Shown here piece after piece: positions 46,093 through 56,528 of a stretch of 64,000 nucleotides of DNA (the first letter of the stretch is position 1; the number at the start of each line of letters is the position of its first letter). Origin of the DNA: Budorcas taxicolor (taxonomy: Eukaryota > Chordata > Mammalia > Artiodactyla > Bovidae); assembly GCF_023091745.1 (NCBI RefSeq), contig NC_068910.1, forward strand, positions 94,864,170-94,928,169, in the 5' to 3' direction. A program made the translations under genes and the position numbers. The notes under the pieces were generated by a model, which searched no databases, had not been told where the DNA came from, and saw only the letters and a program-made list of their open reading frames with translations.

Positions 46093-46812
46093 ATTTTTTT
46101 CTTACATGATAGTATATATGTTTCAGTGCCATTCTCCCGAATCATCCCACCCTCTCCCTCTCCCTCTGAGTCCAAAAGTCCGCTCTACACATCTGTGTCT
46201 CTGTTGCTGTCTTGCATACAGGGTCATCATTGCCATCTTTCTAAATGCCATATATATGTGTTAGTATACTGTATTGGTGTTTTTCTTTCTGGCTTACTTC
46301 GCTCTGTATAATTGGCTCCAGTTTCATCCATCTCATCAGAACTGATTCAAATGTATTCTTTTTAATGGCTGAGTAATACTCCATTATGTATATGTACCAA
46401 GGCTTTCTTATCCATTCATCTGCTGATGGACATCTAGGTTGTTTCCATGTCCTGGCTATTATAAACAGTGCTGCGATGAACACTGGGGTACATGTGTCTC
46501 ATTCAATTCTGGTTTCCTCGGTGTGTATGCCCAGCAGTGGGATTGCTGTGTCATAAGGTAGTTCTATTTGCAATTTTTTAAGGACTCTCCACACTGTACT
46601 CCATAGTGGCTGTACTAGTTTGCATTCCCACCAACAGTGTAGGAGGGTTCCCTTTTCTCCACACCCTCTCCAGCATTTATTTATTGCTTGCAGACTTTTG
46701 GATCACACACATTCTGACTGGTGTGAAGTGGTACCTCATTGTGGTTTTGATTTGCATTTCTCTAATAATGAGTGATGTTGAGCATCTTTTCATGTGTTTG
46801 TTAGCCATCTGC
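46093..46812 (-). mobile_element. Ruminant L1 3' fragment with 17-bp TSD and early 3' end
   Basis: Minus-strand L1: ORF2 C-terminal end (right) and part of the 3' UTR (left, cattctcccgaatcatccca, ctctccctctccctctgagt). The duplication ggaaaatacatttatat is perfect at 46076-46092 and 46813-46829. The left edge has only T7 followed by cttacatgatag. About 150 bp of the 3' UTR seen in the copy at 16860-17000 is missing, so the copied RNA ended early. An 80-codon frame (46241-46483) is the ORF2 end. Confidence 0.95.
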
Positions 46813-46829
46813 GGAAAATACATTTATAT

Positions 46830-47492
46830 TTTAAATTCAAATATGTTTTTAAAAATGCATGATTCTGTATGTATAAAGTCCATGCTAACTACAGACAGGT
46901 AAGATTTTTTTTCTTCCTTGTTTCTCAAACTCATTTTTCTTATGGTGTAGTTCTCCCTATGAAAGTCCTGCATTAAGGGTAAACTGAGGCTGTTAACCAA
47001 GTGAGGAATCAGTTTACAGTGCCTTGTGCTTTGCTGCATCACTAACCTTTGGCCACTGTAAGCATCTGGGACATTTACATTAATATTTATTGTGGCTTAA
47101 AAGACACCATGGGATATGGAAAAGGAGTGCAAAAGTTTACATATCAGGTATTTGCTCCCTGCCAAGAGGTTTTGGGGTTTCTGAACTCCCTAAGTGAGAA
47201 GTAGAGGAAACAATATTTTGCTCTGTAGACAACACAGAACAGTGTTGATCAATTGGTCATTCTAAATGTGGGAAAGATACAGTTCAGAGAATACAATATA
47301 CAACATTTAAGAATTAAAGTTGATATGTACACCAATATGCATGGGTGCTGTACAGTTGCTAACTGAGGAATTACATCCAGTACTCCCAGACCAGGTTTTT
47401 CATATTATTGCTGAGCACCTGCTCAATAGAGCAACAGATAAGAATCATATTAATGTTCTATGACATGATTTTTTAAAAATATATATGGTATA
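46830..47492. other. Unique DNA
   Basis: About 660 bp with no recognised feature. Confidence 0.4.
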
Positions 47493-47610
47493 GGGAATTC
47501 CTTGGCAGTTCAGTGGTTAAGAATCTATGCTTTCACTGTGGAAGGCCTGGGCTTAATCCTTGCTTGGAGAACTAAAATCCCATAAGCGGAGGTGTAGCCA
47601 AAAACACACA
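47493..47610 (+). mobile_element. CHR-type tRNA SINE, complete
   Basis: Head gggaattccttggcagttca, gtggttaagaatctatgctt, B-box-like region gcttaatccttgcttgg, end aactaaaatcccataagcgg and gtgtagccaaaaacacac. It is diagnostic of cetartiodactyls and supports the host assignment. Confidence 0.8.
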
Positions 47611-47978
47611 AACAGTGGAATAAAAACATCAGCCAAACAAGCCCAAGCAGGCCATCTTGAGAAAATGGCATAAGATTTTACATCGTGATGAAAATAATTT
47701 TTAAGAGTGACCTCACAGTTAAAAATTTTTTAAAAAGCAAAATCAATAAGTATGTAATCTTGGGACATAAGGATATATGTTTGTTTGTTTGTTTTCCTTA
47801 AAGAAACTACTAAAAAAATAGAATCTTGATTGTGTTGAGTGAAACTATTGAGCAGCCTAGTCCTATCCAATCCTCTCCTTTGGGAAATGAAGAAACAGAG
47901 GGTCAGAGTAGGAGATGCTGATGGACTCATGCTGTGAGTTGGCAGCAAAGTAGCAAAAGACCTGTGACAGTGAATTTG
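47611..47978. other. Unique AT-rich DNA
   Basis: About 370 bp with GTTT units near 47778-47793. No gene or repeat named. Confidence 0.4.
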
Positions 47979-48712
47979 TTGTTTTTCAGTCGCTAATTTG
48001 TGTCTGACTTTTTGCAACTGCAGGAATGACACCATGCCAGGTTTCCCTGCCCTTCACTACCTCCCAGAGTTTGCTCAAACTCATGTCCCTATAGTCAGTG
48101 ATGCTATTGAACCACCTCATCCTCTGTCACCCCCTTCTCCTCCTGCCCTCCATCTTTCCCAAAACCAGGGTCTTTTGCATTGAGTTGGCTCTTCACATCA
48201 AGTGGCCAAAGTATTGGAAATTCAGGATCAGTCCTTCCAATGAATATTCAGGCTTGATTTCCCTTAGGATTGACTGGTTGGATATCTTGGCTGTCCAAGA
48301 GACTCTCAAGAGTCTTCTCCAACACTGCAATTTGAAAGCATTAATTCTTCAGTGCTCAGCCTTCTTTATGGTTCTGCTTTCACATCCATACATGACTACT
48401 GGAAAAACCATAGCTTGAACTACATGGACGTTTGTTGGCAAAATGATGTCTCTGCTTTTGAATATGCTGTTTGTCATAGCTTTCATTAAAGGAGCGTGCA
48501 TCTTAATTTTGTAGCTACAGTGACCATCCACAGTGATTTTGGAGCCCCCCAAAATAAAATCTGTCACTGCTTCCACTTTTACCCATCATTTGCCATGAAG
48601 TTATGGGACCAGATGCCATTATCTTCATTTTTTGAATGTTGAGTTTTAAGCCAACTTTTTCACTCTCCTTTCACTCTCATCAAGAAGCTCTTTAGTTCTT
48701 TTTCACTTTCTA
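47979..48712 (-). mobile_element. BovB 3' fragment (minus)
   Basis: The 3' terminus (ttgttgtttttcagtcgcta) is at the left and the sequence runs to tctttttcactttct at the right, where it is truncated before the RT motif C region. The frame 48349-48576 (minus) reads part of the C-terminal domain. It forms an inverted pair with the plus-strand BovB that starts at 49161. Confidence 0.9.
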
Positions 48713-49160
48713 TGATTAGAGTGAGATTCCAATGACAATGCATGTTATTCACCAATCCCAGAGATAGATGGTGTTTTAAGGTCAACACGAAGTAATTTAA
48801 GAAATTGTTTTAAAAAACTATTCTGTTTTGCTTAAAAGGATATTTTTGGGAAGAACAAGTGCTATGAGAATATATAGGATTAGAATTCTGCTTTATTAAT
48901 GAGGCACAAAGACTAGCTAAATGTAACTGCTTACCAAAGTGGGATATAACATTTCTAAGCCCTGAATTTGACCAACTCTATAAGACACGCTATATAGCAG
49001 GAGGCCCAAAGTTGGGAAAAATATGAAAGAAAAGGTAGAATAGAAGTAGGGAAACCTGCTCTATTATCACATATTTCAGATTTCAGAAATAGGAGTGAAA
49101 TATCACAGGCTTGTCTGGAGGTTCTCAATCTGACTAATGCTCACATTAAAGACCATCTAA
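48713..49160. other. Unique DNA
   Basis: About 450 bp between two opposed BovB fragments. Nothing recognised. Confidence 0.4.
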
Positions 49161-50568
49161 GCTGAATCATCAAAAAAGCAAGAGAGTTCCAGAAAACACC
49201 TACTTTTGCTTTATTTACAATGCCAAAGCCTTTGATTGTGTGGATCACAACAAACTATGGACAATTCTTCAGGAGATGGGAATACCAGACAACCTGATCT
49301 GCCTCCTGAGAAATCTGTATGCAGGTCAGAAAGCAACAGTTAGAACTGGACATGGAACAACAGACTGGTTCCAAATATGGAAAGGGGTACGTCAGGCTGT
49401 TTCTTGTTACCCTGCTTATTTAACTTACACGCAGAGTACATCATGTGAAATGTTGTGCTGGATGAACACAAGCTGGCATCAAGATTGCTGGGAGAAATAT
49501 CAATAACGTAAGATATGCAGATGACACCACCCTTATGGCAGAAAGTGAATAAAAACTAAAGAGCCTTTTGATGAAAGTGAAAGAGGAGAGTGACAAAGAT
49601 GCCTTAAAACTCAACATTCAGAAAACTAACATCATGGCATCTTGTTCCATCTGCTGCTAAGTCACTTAAGTCATGTCCAACTCCGTACGACCCCATAGAT
49701 GGCAGCCCACCATGCTCCTCCATCCCTGGGATTCTCCAGGAAAGAATACTGAAGTGGGTTGCCATTTCTTTCTCCAATGCATGCATGCATGCATGCTAAG
49801 TCACTTCAGTCGTGCCTGACTCTGTGCAACCCCATGGACAGCAGCCCACCAGGCTCCTCTGTCCATGGGATTCTCTAGGCAAGAATACTGGAGTGGGTTG
49901 CCACCTTATTCTCCTTCTGATCCCATCACTTCATGGCAAATAGATGGGGAAACAGTGGAAACAGTGACAGAGTTTATTTTGCTGGGCTCCAAAATCACTG
50001 TAGATGGTGACTGCAGCTATGAAATTAAAAGATGCTTGCTCCTTGGAAGAAAGCTATGACCAACCTAGACAGCATATTAAAAATCAGAGAGATCACTTTG
50101 CTAACAAAGGTCCCTTCAGTCAAAGATATGGTTTTTCTGGTAGTCACGTATGGATGTGAGAGTTGGACTATAAAGAAAGCTGACCATCAAAGAATTGTTG
50201 CTTTTGAACTGTGGTGTTGGAGAAGACTCTTGAGAGTCCCTTGGACATCGAGGAGATCCTACCAGTCAATCCTAAAGGAAATCAGTCCTGATTATTCATT
50301 GGAAGGACTGATGCTGAAGCTGAAACTCCCAATACTTTGGCCACCTGATGTGAAGATCTGACTCATTTGGAAAGACCCTGATGCTGGGAAAGATTGAAGG
50401 CAGGAGGACAAGGGGACAATAGAGGATGAGATGGTTGGATGGTGTCACTGACTCAATGGACATGAATTTGAGGAAACTCCATGTGTTGATGATGGACGGG
50501 GATTCCTGGCATGCTGCAGTCCATGGGATCACAAAGAGTCAGACATGACTGAGCAACTGAACTTAACT
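49161..50568 (+). mobile_element. BovB (plus), 5'-truncated, with nested Bov-A2
   Basis: Starts at gaatcatcaaaaaagcaaga in the RT, is interrupted at 49652-49914 by a Bov-A2, and resumes at about 49921 (tcccatcacttcatggcaaa) to the terminus agcaactgaacttaactg. RT blocks LRNLYAGQKATVRTGHGT and YADDTTLMAES can be read across frames, but stops (for example in gtgaataaaaactaaa near 49547) kill it. A second 3' end follows directly. Confidence 0.92.
49652..49914 (-). mobile_element. Bov-A2 SINE inside BovB
   Basis: Two Bov-A units (tgctgctaagtcacttaagt, and gctaagtcacttcagtcgtg after the linker). The linker is replaced by a TGCA microsatellite (about 49777-49798). The flanking BovB words are duplicated imperfectly (cttgttccatc before, cttctgatcccatc after), so it inserted after the BovB. 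Confidence 0.9.
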
Positions 50569-50569
50569 G

Positions 50570-50765
50570 TGAAGAGCTGACTCATTCAAAAGACCCTGAT
50601 GCTGTGAAAAATTAAGGTCAAGAGGATGAGGTGGTTGAATGGCATCACTGATTAGGTGGACATGAGTTTGGCCAAACTCCAGAGGATAGTGAAGGACAAG
50701 GATGCCTGGCATACTGCTGTTCATGGGGTCACAAAGAGTCATACATGACTTAGCAACTGAACAAG
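50570..50765 (+). mobile_element. Second BovB 3' end, tandem to the previous one
   Basis: gaagagctgactcattcaaa, aagaccctgatgctgtgaaa, catgagtttggccaaactcc, agtcatacatgacttagcaa. This repeats the last 200 bp or so of the preceding BovB (from about 50354) in the same orientation, at moderate divergence. It could be a separate short insertion or a duplication. Confidence 0.85.
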
Positions 50766-50927
50766 AAAAATAATTTAATCTGTGAATTGATTAGAACTGA
50801 ACTTCCCTTGAGTCTGTGCACAATGAGCTGGTTTTATCATCTACTGTTCCCTGCTCTGGAATCCAAACTCTTTTAGAATAACCATCTAGGGGCATCTAAG
50901 AAGATGAGGACAATGACTAGTATGTAT

Positions 50928-51247
50928 CAGTTCAGTTCAGTTCAGTCGCTCAGTCGTGTCTGACTCTTTGCAACCCCATGAATCACAGCATTCCAGGCCT
51001 CCCTGTCCATCACCAACTCCCAGGTTCACTCAGACTCACATCCATCGAGTCTTCCTATTCCCAATCCCTCCCAGCATCAGAGTCTTTTCCAATGAGTCAA
51101 CTCTTCGCATGAGGTGGCCAGAGTACTGGAGTTTCAGCTTTAGCATCATTCCTTCCAAAGAAATCCCAGGGCTGATCTCCTTCAGAAGGACTGGTTGGAT
51201 CTCTTTGCAGTCCAAGGGACCCTCAAGAGGCTTCTCCAACACCACCA
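50928..51247 (-). mobile_element. BovB 3' fragment (minus)
   Basis: Begins tcagttcagttcagttcagt and runs about 320 bp (cgcatgaggtggccagagta, atcccagggctgatctcctt) to ttctccaacaccacc, where it is truncated. About 20 bp is missing near 51050 compared with other copies. Confidence 0.9.
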
Positions 51248-51252
51248 TAGTT

Positions 51253-51330
51253 AAATTCAGTTCAGTTCAGTCAGTCAGTCATGACCCACTCTTTGCAACC
51301 CCATGGAGTGCAGCATGCCAGGCTTCCATT
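51253..51330 (-). mobile_element. BovB or Bov-A 3' scrap (minus)
   Basis: A fresh BovB-type terminus, aaattcagttcagttcagtc, then gacccactctttgcaacccc and atgccaggcttcc, lasting under 80 bp before L1 text begins. It lies next to the fragment at 50928-51247. Confidence 0.8.
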
Positions 51331-52497
51331 AGGTTGGTTCCACTGCTTGGCTGTTGTATATAATGCTACAATCAACATTGTGTCTTCTCAAAGTATGGTT
51401 TTCTCCATATATATGCCCAGGAATGTGATTGTTGGATCATATGTTTAATTCTATTTTTAGATTTTAAGGAACCTCCATGCTGTTTTCCATAGCAGTTGCA
51501 CCAATTTACATCTGTGCCAATAGTTTAGGAGGTTTCCCTTTTTCCCACACCTTCCTTGAATTTATTCTTTGTAGTTTTTGATGATGACTGTTCTGACAAG
51601 TATGAATTTATATACCTGATTGTAGTTTTGATTTGCATTTTTCTGGTTATTACTGATATAGAGCATCTTTTCATGTGTGTTCAGGCTATTTATGTCTTCT
51701 TTGGATAAATATCTATTTAGATTGTCTACACATTTTATGATTGGGTTGTTTGTTTTATATATTGAGCTGCATGAACTGTTCACATATTTTGGAGGTTAAT
51801 ACTTGGTAAGTTGCTTTGTTTTCAAATATTTTCTCCCATTCTGAGGGATGTATTTTTGCTTTATATATGGTTTCATTTGCTGTGTGAAAGCCTTTAAGTT
51901 TGAATATGTCCCATTTGTTTGTTTTTATTTTCATAAATCTAGGAAGTGGATTAAGAATGATATTGCTGTGATTTATGTCAAAAGTGTTTTGCCTATGTTT
52001 TTCTCTAAGGGTTTTATAATGTCTGATCTTAAATTCAGGTATTTGATCCATTTTGAGTTTATTTCTGTGTATGGTACCAAATAATGTTGTAATTTTATTC
52101 TTTTCATGTAACTGTCCACATTTTTCAGAATCACTTATTAAAGAGAATGTCTTCTCTCCGTTGTACATTCTTATCTCTTTATCATAGATTTCGTTGAACA
52201 TAGATGTGTGAGTTTACTTCTGGACTTTCTATACTATTCCATTGATCTATATTTCTGTTTTTGTGCCAGTACCATACTGTCTTGATTACTGTAGCTTTGT
52301 AGTATAACCTGAAATTGGGACGTCTGATTCCTCCACCTCTGTTTTTCTTTCCCAAGATTGTTTTGGTTATTCAGTCTAGTCTGTGTTTCTATGTAAATTA
52401 AAAAAAATTTTTTTTGTTCTAGTTCTGTGAAAAATATCATTGATAATTTGATGGGGATTGTATTGAATATGTAGACTGCCTTGGGTCATATAGAATA
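51331..52497 (-). mobile_element. Old L1 ORF2 C-terminal part (minus)
   Basis: Reversed ORF2 text: tcaacattgtgtcttctcaa, agtttaggaggtttcccttt, gattgtagttttgatttgca, ctgtgatttatgtcaaaagt, gtgccagtaccatactgtct, ttgatggggattgtattgaa. Its divergence is intermediate, older than the L1 copies at 15 and 28 kb. The longest frame is 51755-52201 (minus, 148 codons). It has no 3' UTR or A tail because the left side joins a BovB scrap. Confidence 0.8.
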
Positions 52498-52641
52498 TTT
52501 GAAAGAATAATTTTTATAGAAATGAAAGTTTGGTATCTGGATATTAATTGTACTTATCCTGAGATTTAATAGATTCTTATTATGATATCAGATCAATAAA
52601 TAATTAGCTTTTTAGCAAATAGTATGTCACTTATTAACATG

Positions 52642-52921
52642 CTGCTAAGTTGCTGCTGCTAAGTCACTTCAGTCGTGTCCGACTCTGTGCGACCCCATGG
52701 ACGGCAGCCCACCAGGCTCCCCCGTCCCTGGGATTCTCCAGGCAACAACACTGGAATGGGTTGCCATTTCCTTCTCCAATGCATGAAAGTGAAAAGTGAA
52801 AGTAAGGTTGCTCAGTCGTGTCCAACTCTTTGCGACCCCAGGGACTGCAGCCTACCAGGCTCCTCCATCCATGGGACTTTCCACGCAAGGGTACTGGAGT
52901 GGGGCGCCATTGCCTTCTCCA
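52642..52921 (-). mobile_element. Bov-A2 SINE with perfect TSD
   Basis: Two low-divergence Bov-A units (gctaagtcacttcagtcgtg; linker aatgcatgaaagtgaaaagt; gttgctcagtcgtgtccaac). The duplication tattaacatg is perfect at 52632-52641 and 52922-52931. Like the copy at 35.6 kb, it looks young. Confidence 0.95.
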
Positions 52922-52931
52922 TATTAACATG

Positions 52932-53544
52932 TGTATAAGATAATAATTAACATTCAAATAGTGATACATGGGTACATTTTTTAAATGCATGTAAAAAGCA
53001 ATCAGAAAACAAACACATAGCAGTAAAATAGGAAAAACTTTCAGATGTACTTTATTGTCTAGTAAAGCTATAAAACCTTTAGTTAGCGCTAAAAGCATTC
53101 TACTTTAACTGGCTTTTATCATGTGAAAATGAATGAAAAACATTTTGTTTTTTATTCAGGCTGTCATGAAGACCACCAGCTTTTTATTGCAGAGGTCATA
53201 ATGTAAATAGTGGAAAAATAAAGATATTGAGGCTCTGAAGACTTTTTTTTTCAAAGAGTGAGCAAGGTGCTAACATTTCCAAAGTGTAATTTGATATAAT
53301 GAGTTCTGCTGATGAATATATAACAAACTTCAAAAATGTTTTCTTCTTATCATATTTTGAAAATATTTCAGATAATTCTTCACTCTGAAATAGTATCATT
53401 GCTTATTACAACCATATGTTAAATTGTTACTAATTGGAACTGTAAATCAATTTATAATGTTATATACAAATAATGGCATATTCCATTTTACTCTTTAAAT
53501 CATTTTTGTCTAAGAAATCTGTTTGCAATGATAGAAATGTTTCA
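52932..53544. other. AT-rich DNA, no gene
   Basis: About 610 bp with no recognised feature. Confidence 0.4.
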
Positions 53545-53705
53545 TCATGTGCAGTATGGTAGTCACTACCCACATGTGGCTACTGAACATTTGAAATGTA
53601 GCTAATATATTTCAGGACATAAATTTTAATTTATTTAACTCTAATTTCATTTAAAATTTAAATAACCATATGTGATTGGTGCCTCCTATATTAGACAACA
53701 CACCT
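53545..53705. mobile_element. Possible hAT-type non-autonomous DNA transposon remnant
   Basis: The block agtcactacccacatgtggc, tactgaacatttgaaatgta, tttaatttatttaactctaa and aaccatatgtgattggtgcc resembles an old hAT-Charlie family element with a near-palindromic layout (cacatgtggcta versus accatatgtgattgg). The family is not named, and identity is judged by eye only. Confidence 0.4.
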
Positions 53706-56078
53706 TTAAAAAATGAACTACATATATCAAAATCTGATTATCAAAGGTACAGTCTGCAGTGAAAATAACTCATGAAATCTTTCTAATAATTTTCAAATCA
53801 TTTTTTGGTTTTTAAAAATTGTATAAAGTGACATGCCCTTATCTGGGTTCCAGTGTGATAAAATAAATTGTATAAAAGAAACCTATCCTCTGATTTTACA
53901 AGCTTCTGACCTTTGTTGTACCAGAGGGCACCCAGGTGCTCTGCCACCTGTCCTGTATGGTATATACATTTTGTGAATGCTTCACATAATGGCTGGTCTC
54001 AGAAAGACCTTGGTGACTACTGATAATGCTTCCAAAGATACTGTCTGCTTTGTCATCTACTACATTGCCCCCAAGAAGTTAAACTTCCTTGGGACAACGG
54101 GTGGAAACAGCATACGCATTTGACTGTGTCACCTGTCACCTTAAAACACTTAGCGACAACTAGCAGCATCTTTTCCAATCCCTATTAACTGCCACTGTGG
54201 TCAAAACTCTGCAAATCAATCAGTAAAGAAATATTTGGTTGCTTTGACAATTGGTACAACTTTTGTTGGTCATAATCACTGTATGGTGTTAGGAGATAAA
54301 GGGTTTTTTGTTTGTTTTTCCTAGCATTTGTTTCCCACATCAGGTATTAGCAAAGACTACAAAGGTAGTTTTGTATTTATCAGTTAGAAAATATATACAT
54401 TTTAAGGAGCTGCATATATTTAAGCTGGATTTTAAAAAAAATGGAAAAGAAGTGATGTTTACCCAGCTAAGACAACACCTTTTTACTTTTTGTCTGGATG
54501 ACTTCTGTTTGGTTGATTTATTAATACATTTTGATCCTTTCTGATGTAGTTTAACATCTGTTCAATTATCATATTCTTAACACACATTTCCTCTGCATGT
54601 TTTCTTTTCCATCTTCCCTTTGTTCTCTCAGACAAATTGAGTGATGCTGATTTCATTTTAATGATATTAAAGGTTAAGTGGAGATTATGCCAGTGAAGTA
54701 AGCCATCAAGATAAAACTGGAGAAGTTCAAAGGGAAAATAATGGGAGGAGAGAGGAAAAGTGGTAGGAAAGTCAAAGGAAAATGTATATTTTAAAACCTA
54801 GAATTTTGGTAATTTTTTTGACTGATTTGATTAATCTTTAAAATGCTGCCATTCCAATACATACTGTATAAATATCATATCACTATTTACTTAGATTTCT
54901 GGAAAAAAAAAATTCATTGCACTGAAGATATGTTCTCAGAGAGAGAGACCATTTTCTATTTTCTTCTGCCTGTGCTTTTTCCTAACTGCTTAACTTTGCA
55001 ACATAATCTCTTAACAGGTTTAACTCAATGTTCTCACACTCTTAATGAAAGTTAACTCTTGTTTTTGACTTTGAAAACTCCCTCAAGGTCTCAAGTGTCA
55101 TTCATTTTATAAGTTGTACCTTTCAATTTTACCATGTCTTTATTCTCTTTCACTTTCATATATATTTAGATAATAAAGAAAAATACAGGATCTCAGCTGG
55201 AATTCAAATTCTGTACGTTTGCTTTTTCCCTCCTCTTATGTGAAATGACACTATCAAGCTAAACAGTAATATAAAATGTAGATGTTCTTTGCCAATATCA
55301 AGACTCTCTTTAAATAGCAGAGTAAAAGTGCTAAATGATAACCTAAAAAAACATACACACACAGTTGATCATTCAACTCAATATGTAAGATCTAAGGGTA
55401 AATTTTACCGCCATGTAATTTTATTTATAGTCTGTTTTATTGAATCAATTCATTCTAAGTTCATATTAGATTTCATGACATTCTCAGTTATATTTCATTT
55501 GTTAACACAGATTTTTGTGGACTTCAAAATGCAGAGAGGAAAAATTATAAATTCCTTTTACAGGGATATTTGGGAAATGTTAGTTTCAGTTAGTTGAAAT
55601 TAAAATCCCTAACAGTACATCTTTGATTTTGGTAGTTATTACTTTATTAAGTGCATAATGAAAGATTTTACAGTAAAAAATAGTAGAGACAAAACTAGGA
55701 CCAGAAAGTGGCTGGAAGAACACTTAACAGTTAATTGTAGCTATATAAATTACTACCAAGACAAGACCAGAGAACTCTTTTTGTATATAAAAGAAATATA
55801 ATGCATTCCAATTTTCAGAGTCTAAAGCTTGTTTCTGAAACTTTAGAAAGAATCTTTCTACTCTCATCCTCCTCCCAACATTTTTTTTAATTAATCAGAA
55901 CTATTTTGCTAATTTGAGAACATGAAATTAAACAGAAGGCGCAAAAAATGTTACTTATATGCATTTTTAAAGTACAGTATTGCTTTCTGGTTTATTTGAT
56001 AAACTTTAAACATGGTAAAGATGACCATTTAGTAATCTGGATATAGCCATAATCTTATCAGGTTGGACACTCACAGAC
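53706..56078. other. Mostly unique DNA; one less AT-rich block
   Basis: About 2.4 kb. From about 53880 to 54260 the sequence is noticeably more balanced in composition and holds a short frame beginning MAGLRKTLVTTDNASKDTVC (54 kb, plus, about 44 codons). I do not recognise it as an exon or processed pseudogene. The rest is AT-rich. No gene is called. Confidence 0.35.
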
Positions 56079-56528
56079 TGTTACAGGGATGAGCCAATTC
56101 TGACTGTATGTTGGAACTACTTTTATGACTTGTTTTTGTTATTATAATCATGCAAAATATCCTGCCTCAGAAAATCCTGTGCCTCTGCCTGACTGGTAAA
56201 CTAAAGTACCTTTGTTTAGGGCCCTGTCCATGAGTGGGTGGCAGGAAAGAAGAAATTAATACATACCATTCCTGAAGGTGGCATTCTAGGACATATTTGC
56301 AAAACTAATTGCTTTTTCTTTACTTTATTTCCTCATCTCCCCCCATCTCTATTCTATAAAAGAACCTGGCATCCAGACCCTGATAACTTGGTTCTTTTGA
56401 GACATTAGTCTGCCATCCTCTGGGTCAGCCAGCTTTCTGAATAAAGTGGTATTCCTTGCCTCAATATCTTTTCTCTGAGTGACTTGGCCTGTTGTATGGT
56501 GAGCAGAATGAGCTTGAACTTGGTAACA
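56079..56528 (+). mobile_element. Solo endogenous retrovirus LTR (ERV1-like)
   Basis: Begins TG (tgttacagggatgagccaat), ends CA (gagcttgaacttggtaaca), and has the order of a plus-strand LTR: a U3 region, a TATA box (tataaa, 56355-56360), R-like text, a polyadenylation signal (aataaa, 56440-56445) and a U5 end. No gag, pol or env sequence flanks it, so it is a solo LTR left by recombination or a fragment. No flanking duplication is visible, so the left edge is uncertain. It is an old genomic relic with no coding part. Confidence 0.7.
56355..56360 (+). promoter_or_regulatory. TATA box of the solo LTR
   Basis: tataaa lies about 80 bp before the aataaa at 56440-56445, the usual spacing in a retroviral LTR. 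Whether it still drives transcription cannot be told from sequence. Confidence 0.55.

Noticed and set aside
53880..54260. Processed pseudogene
   Set aside because: I could not match the short frame to any protein family and see no poly(A) or duplication; left as an unexplained block.
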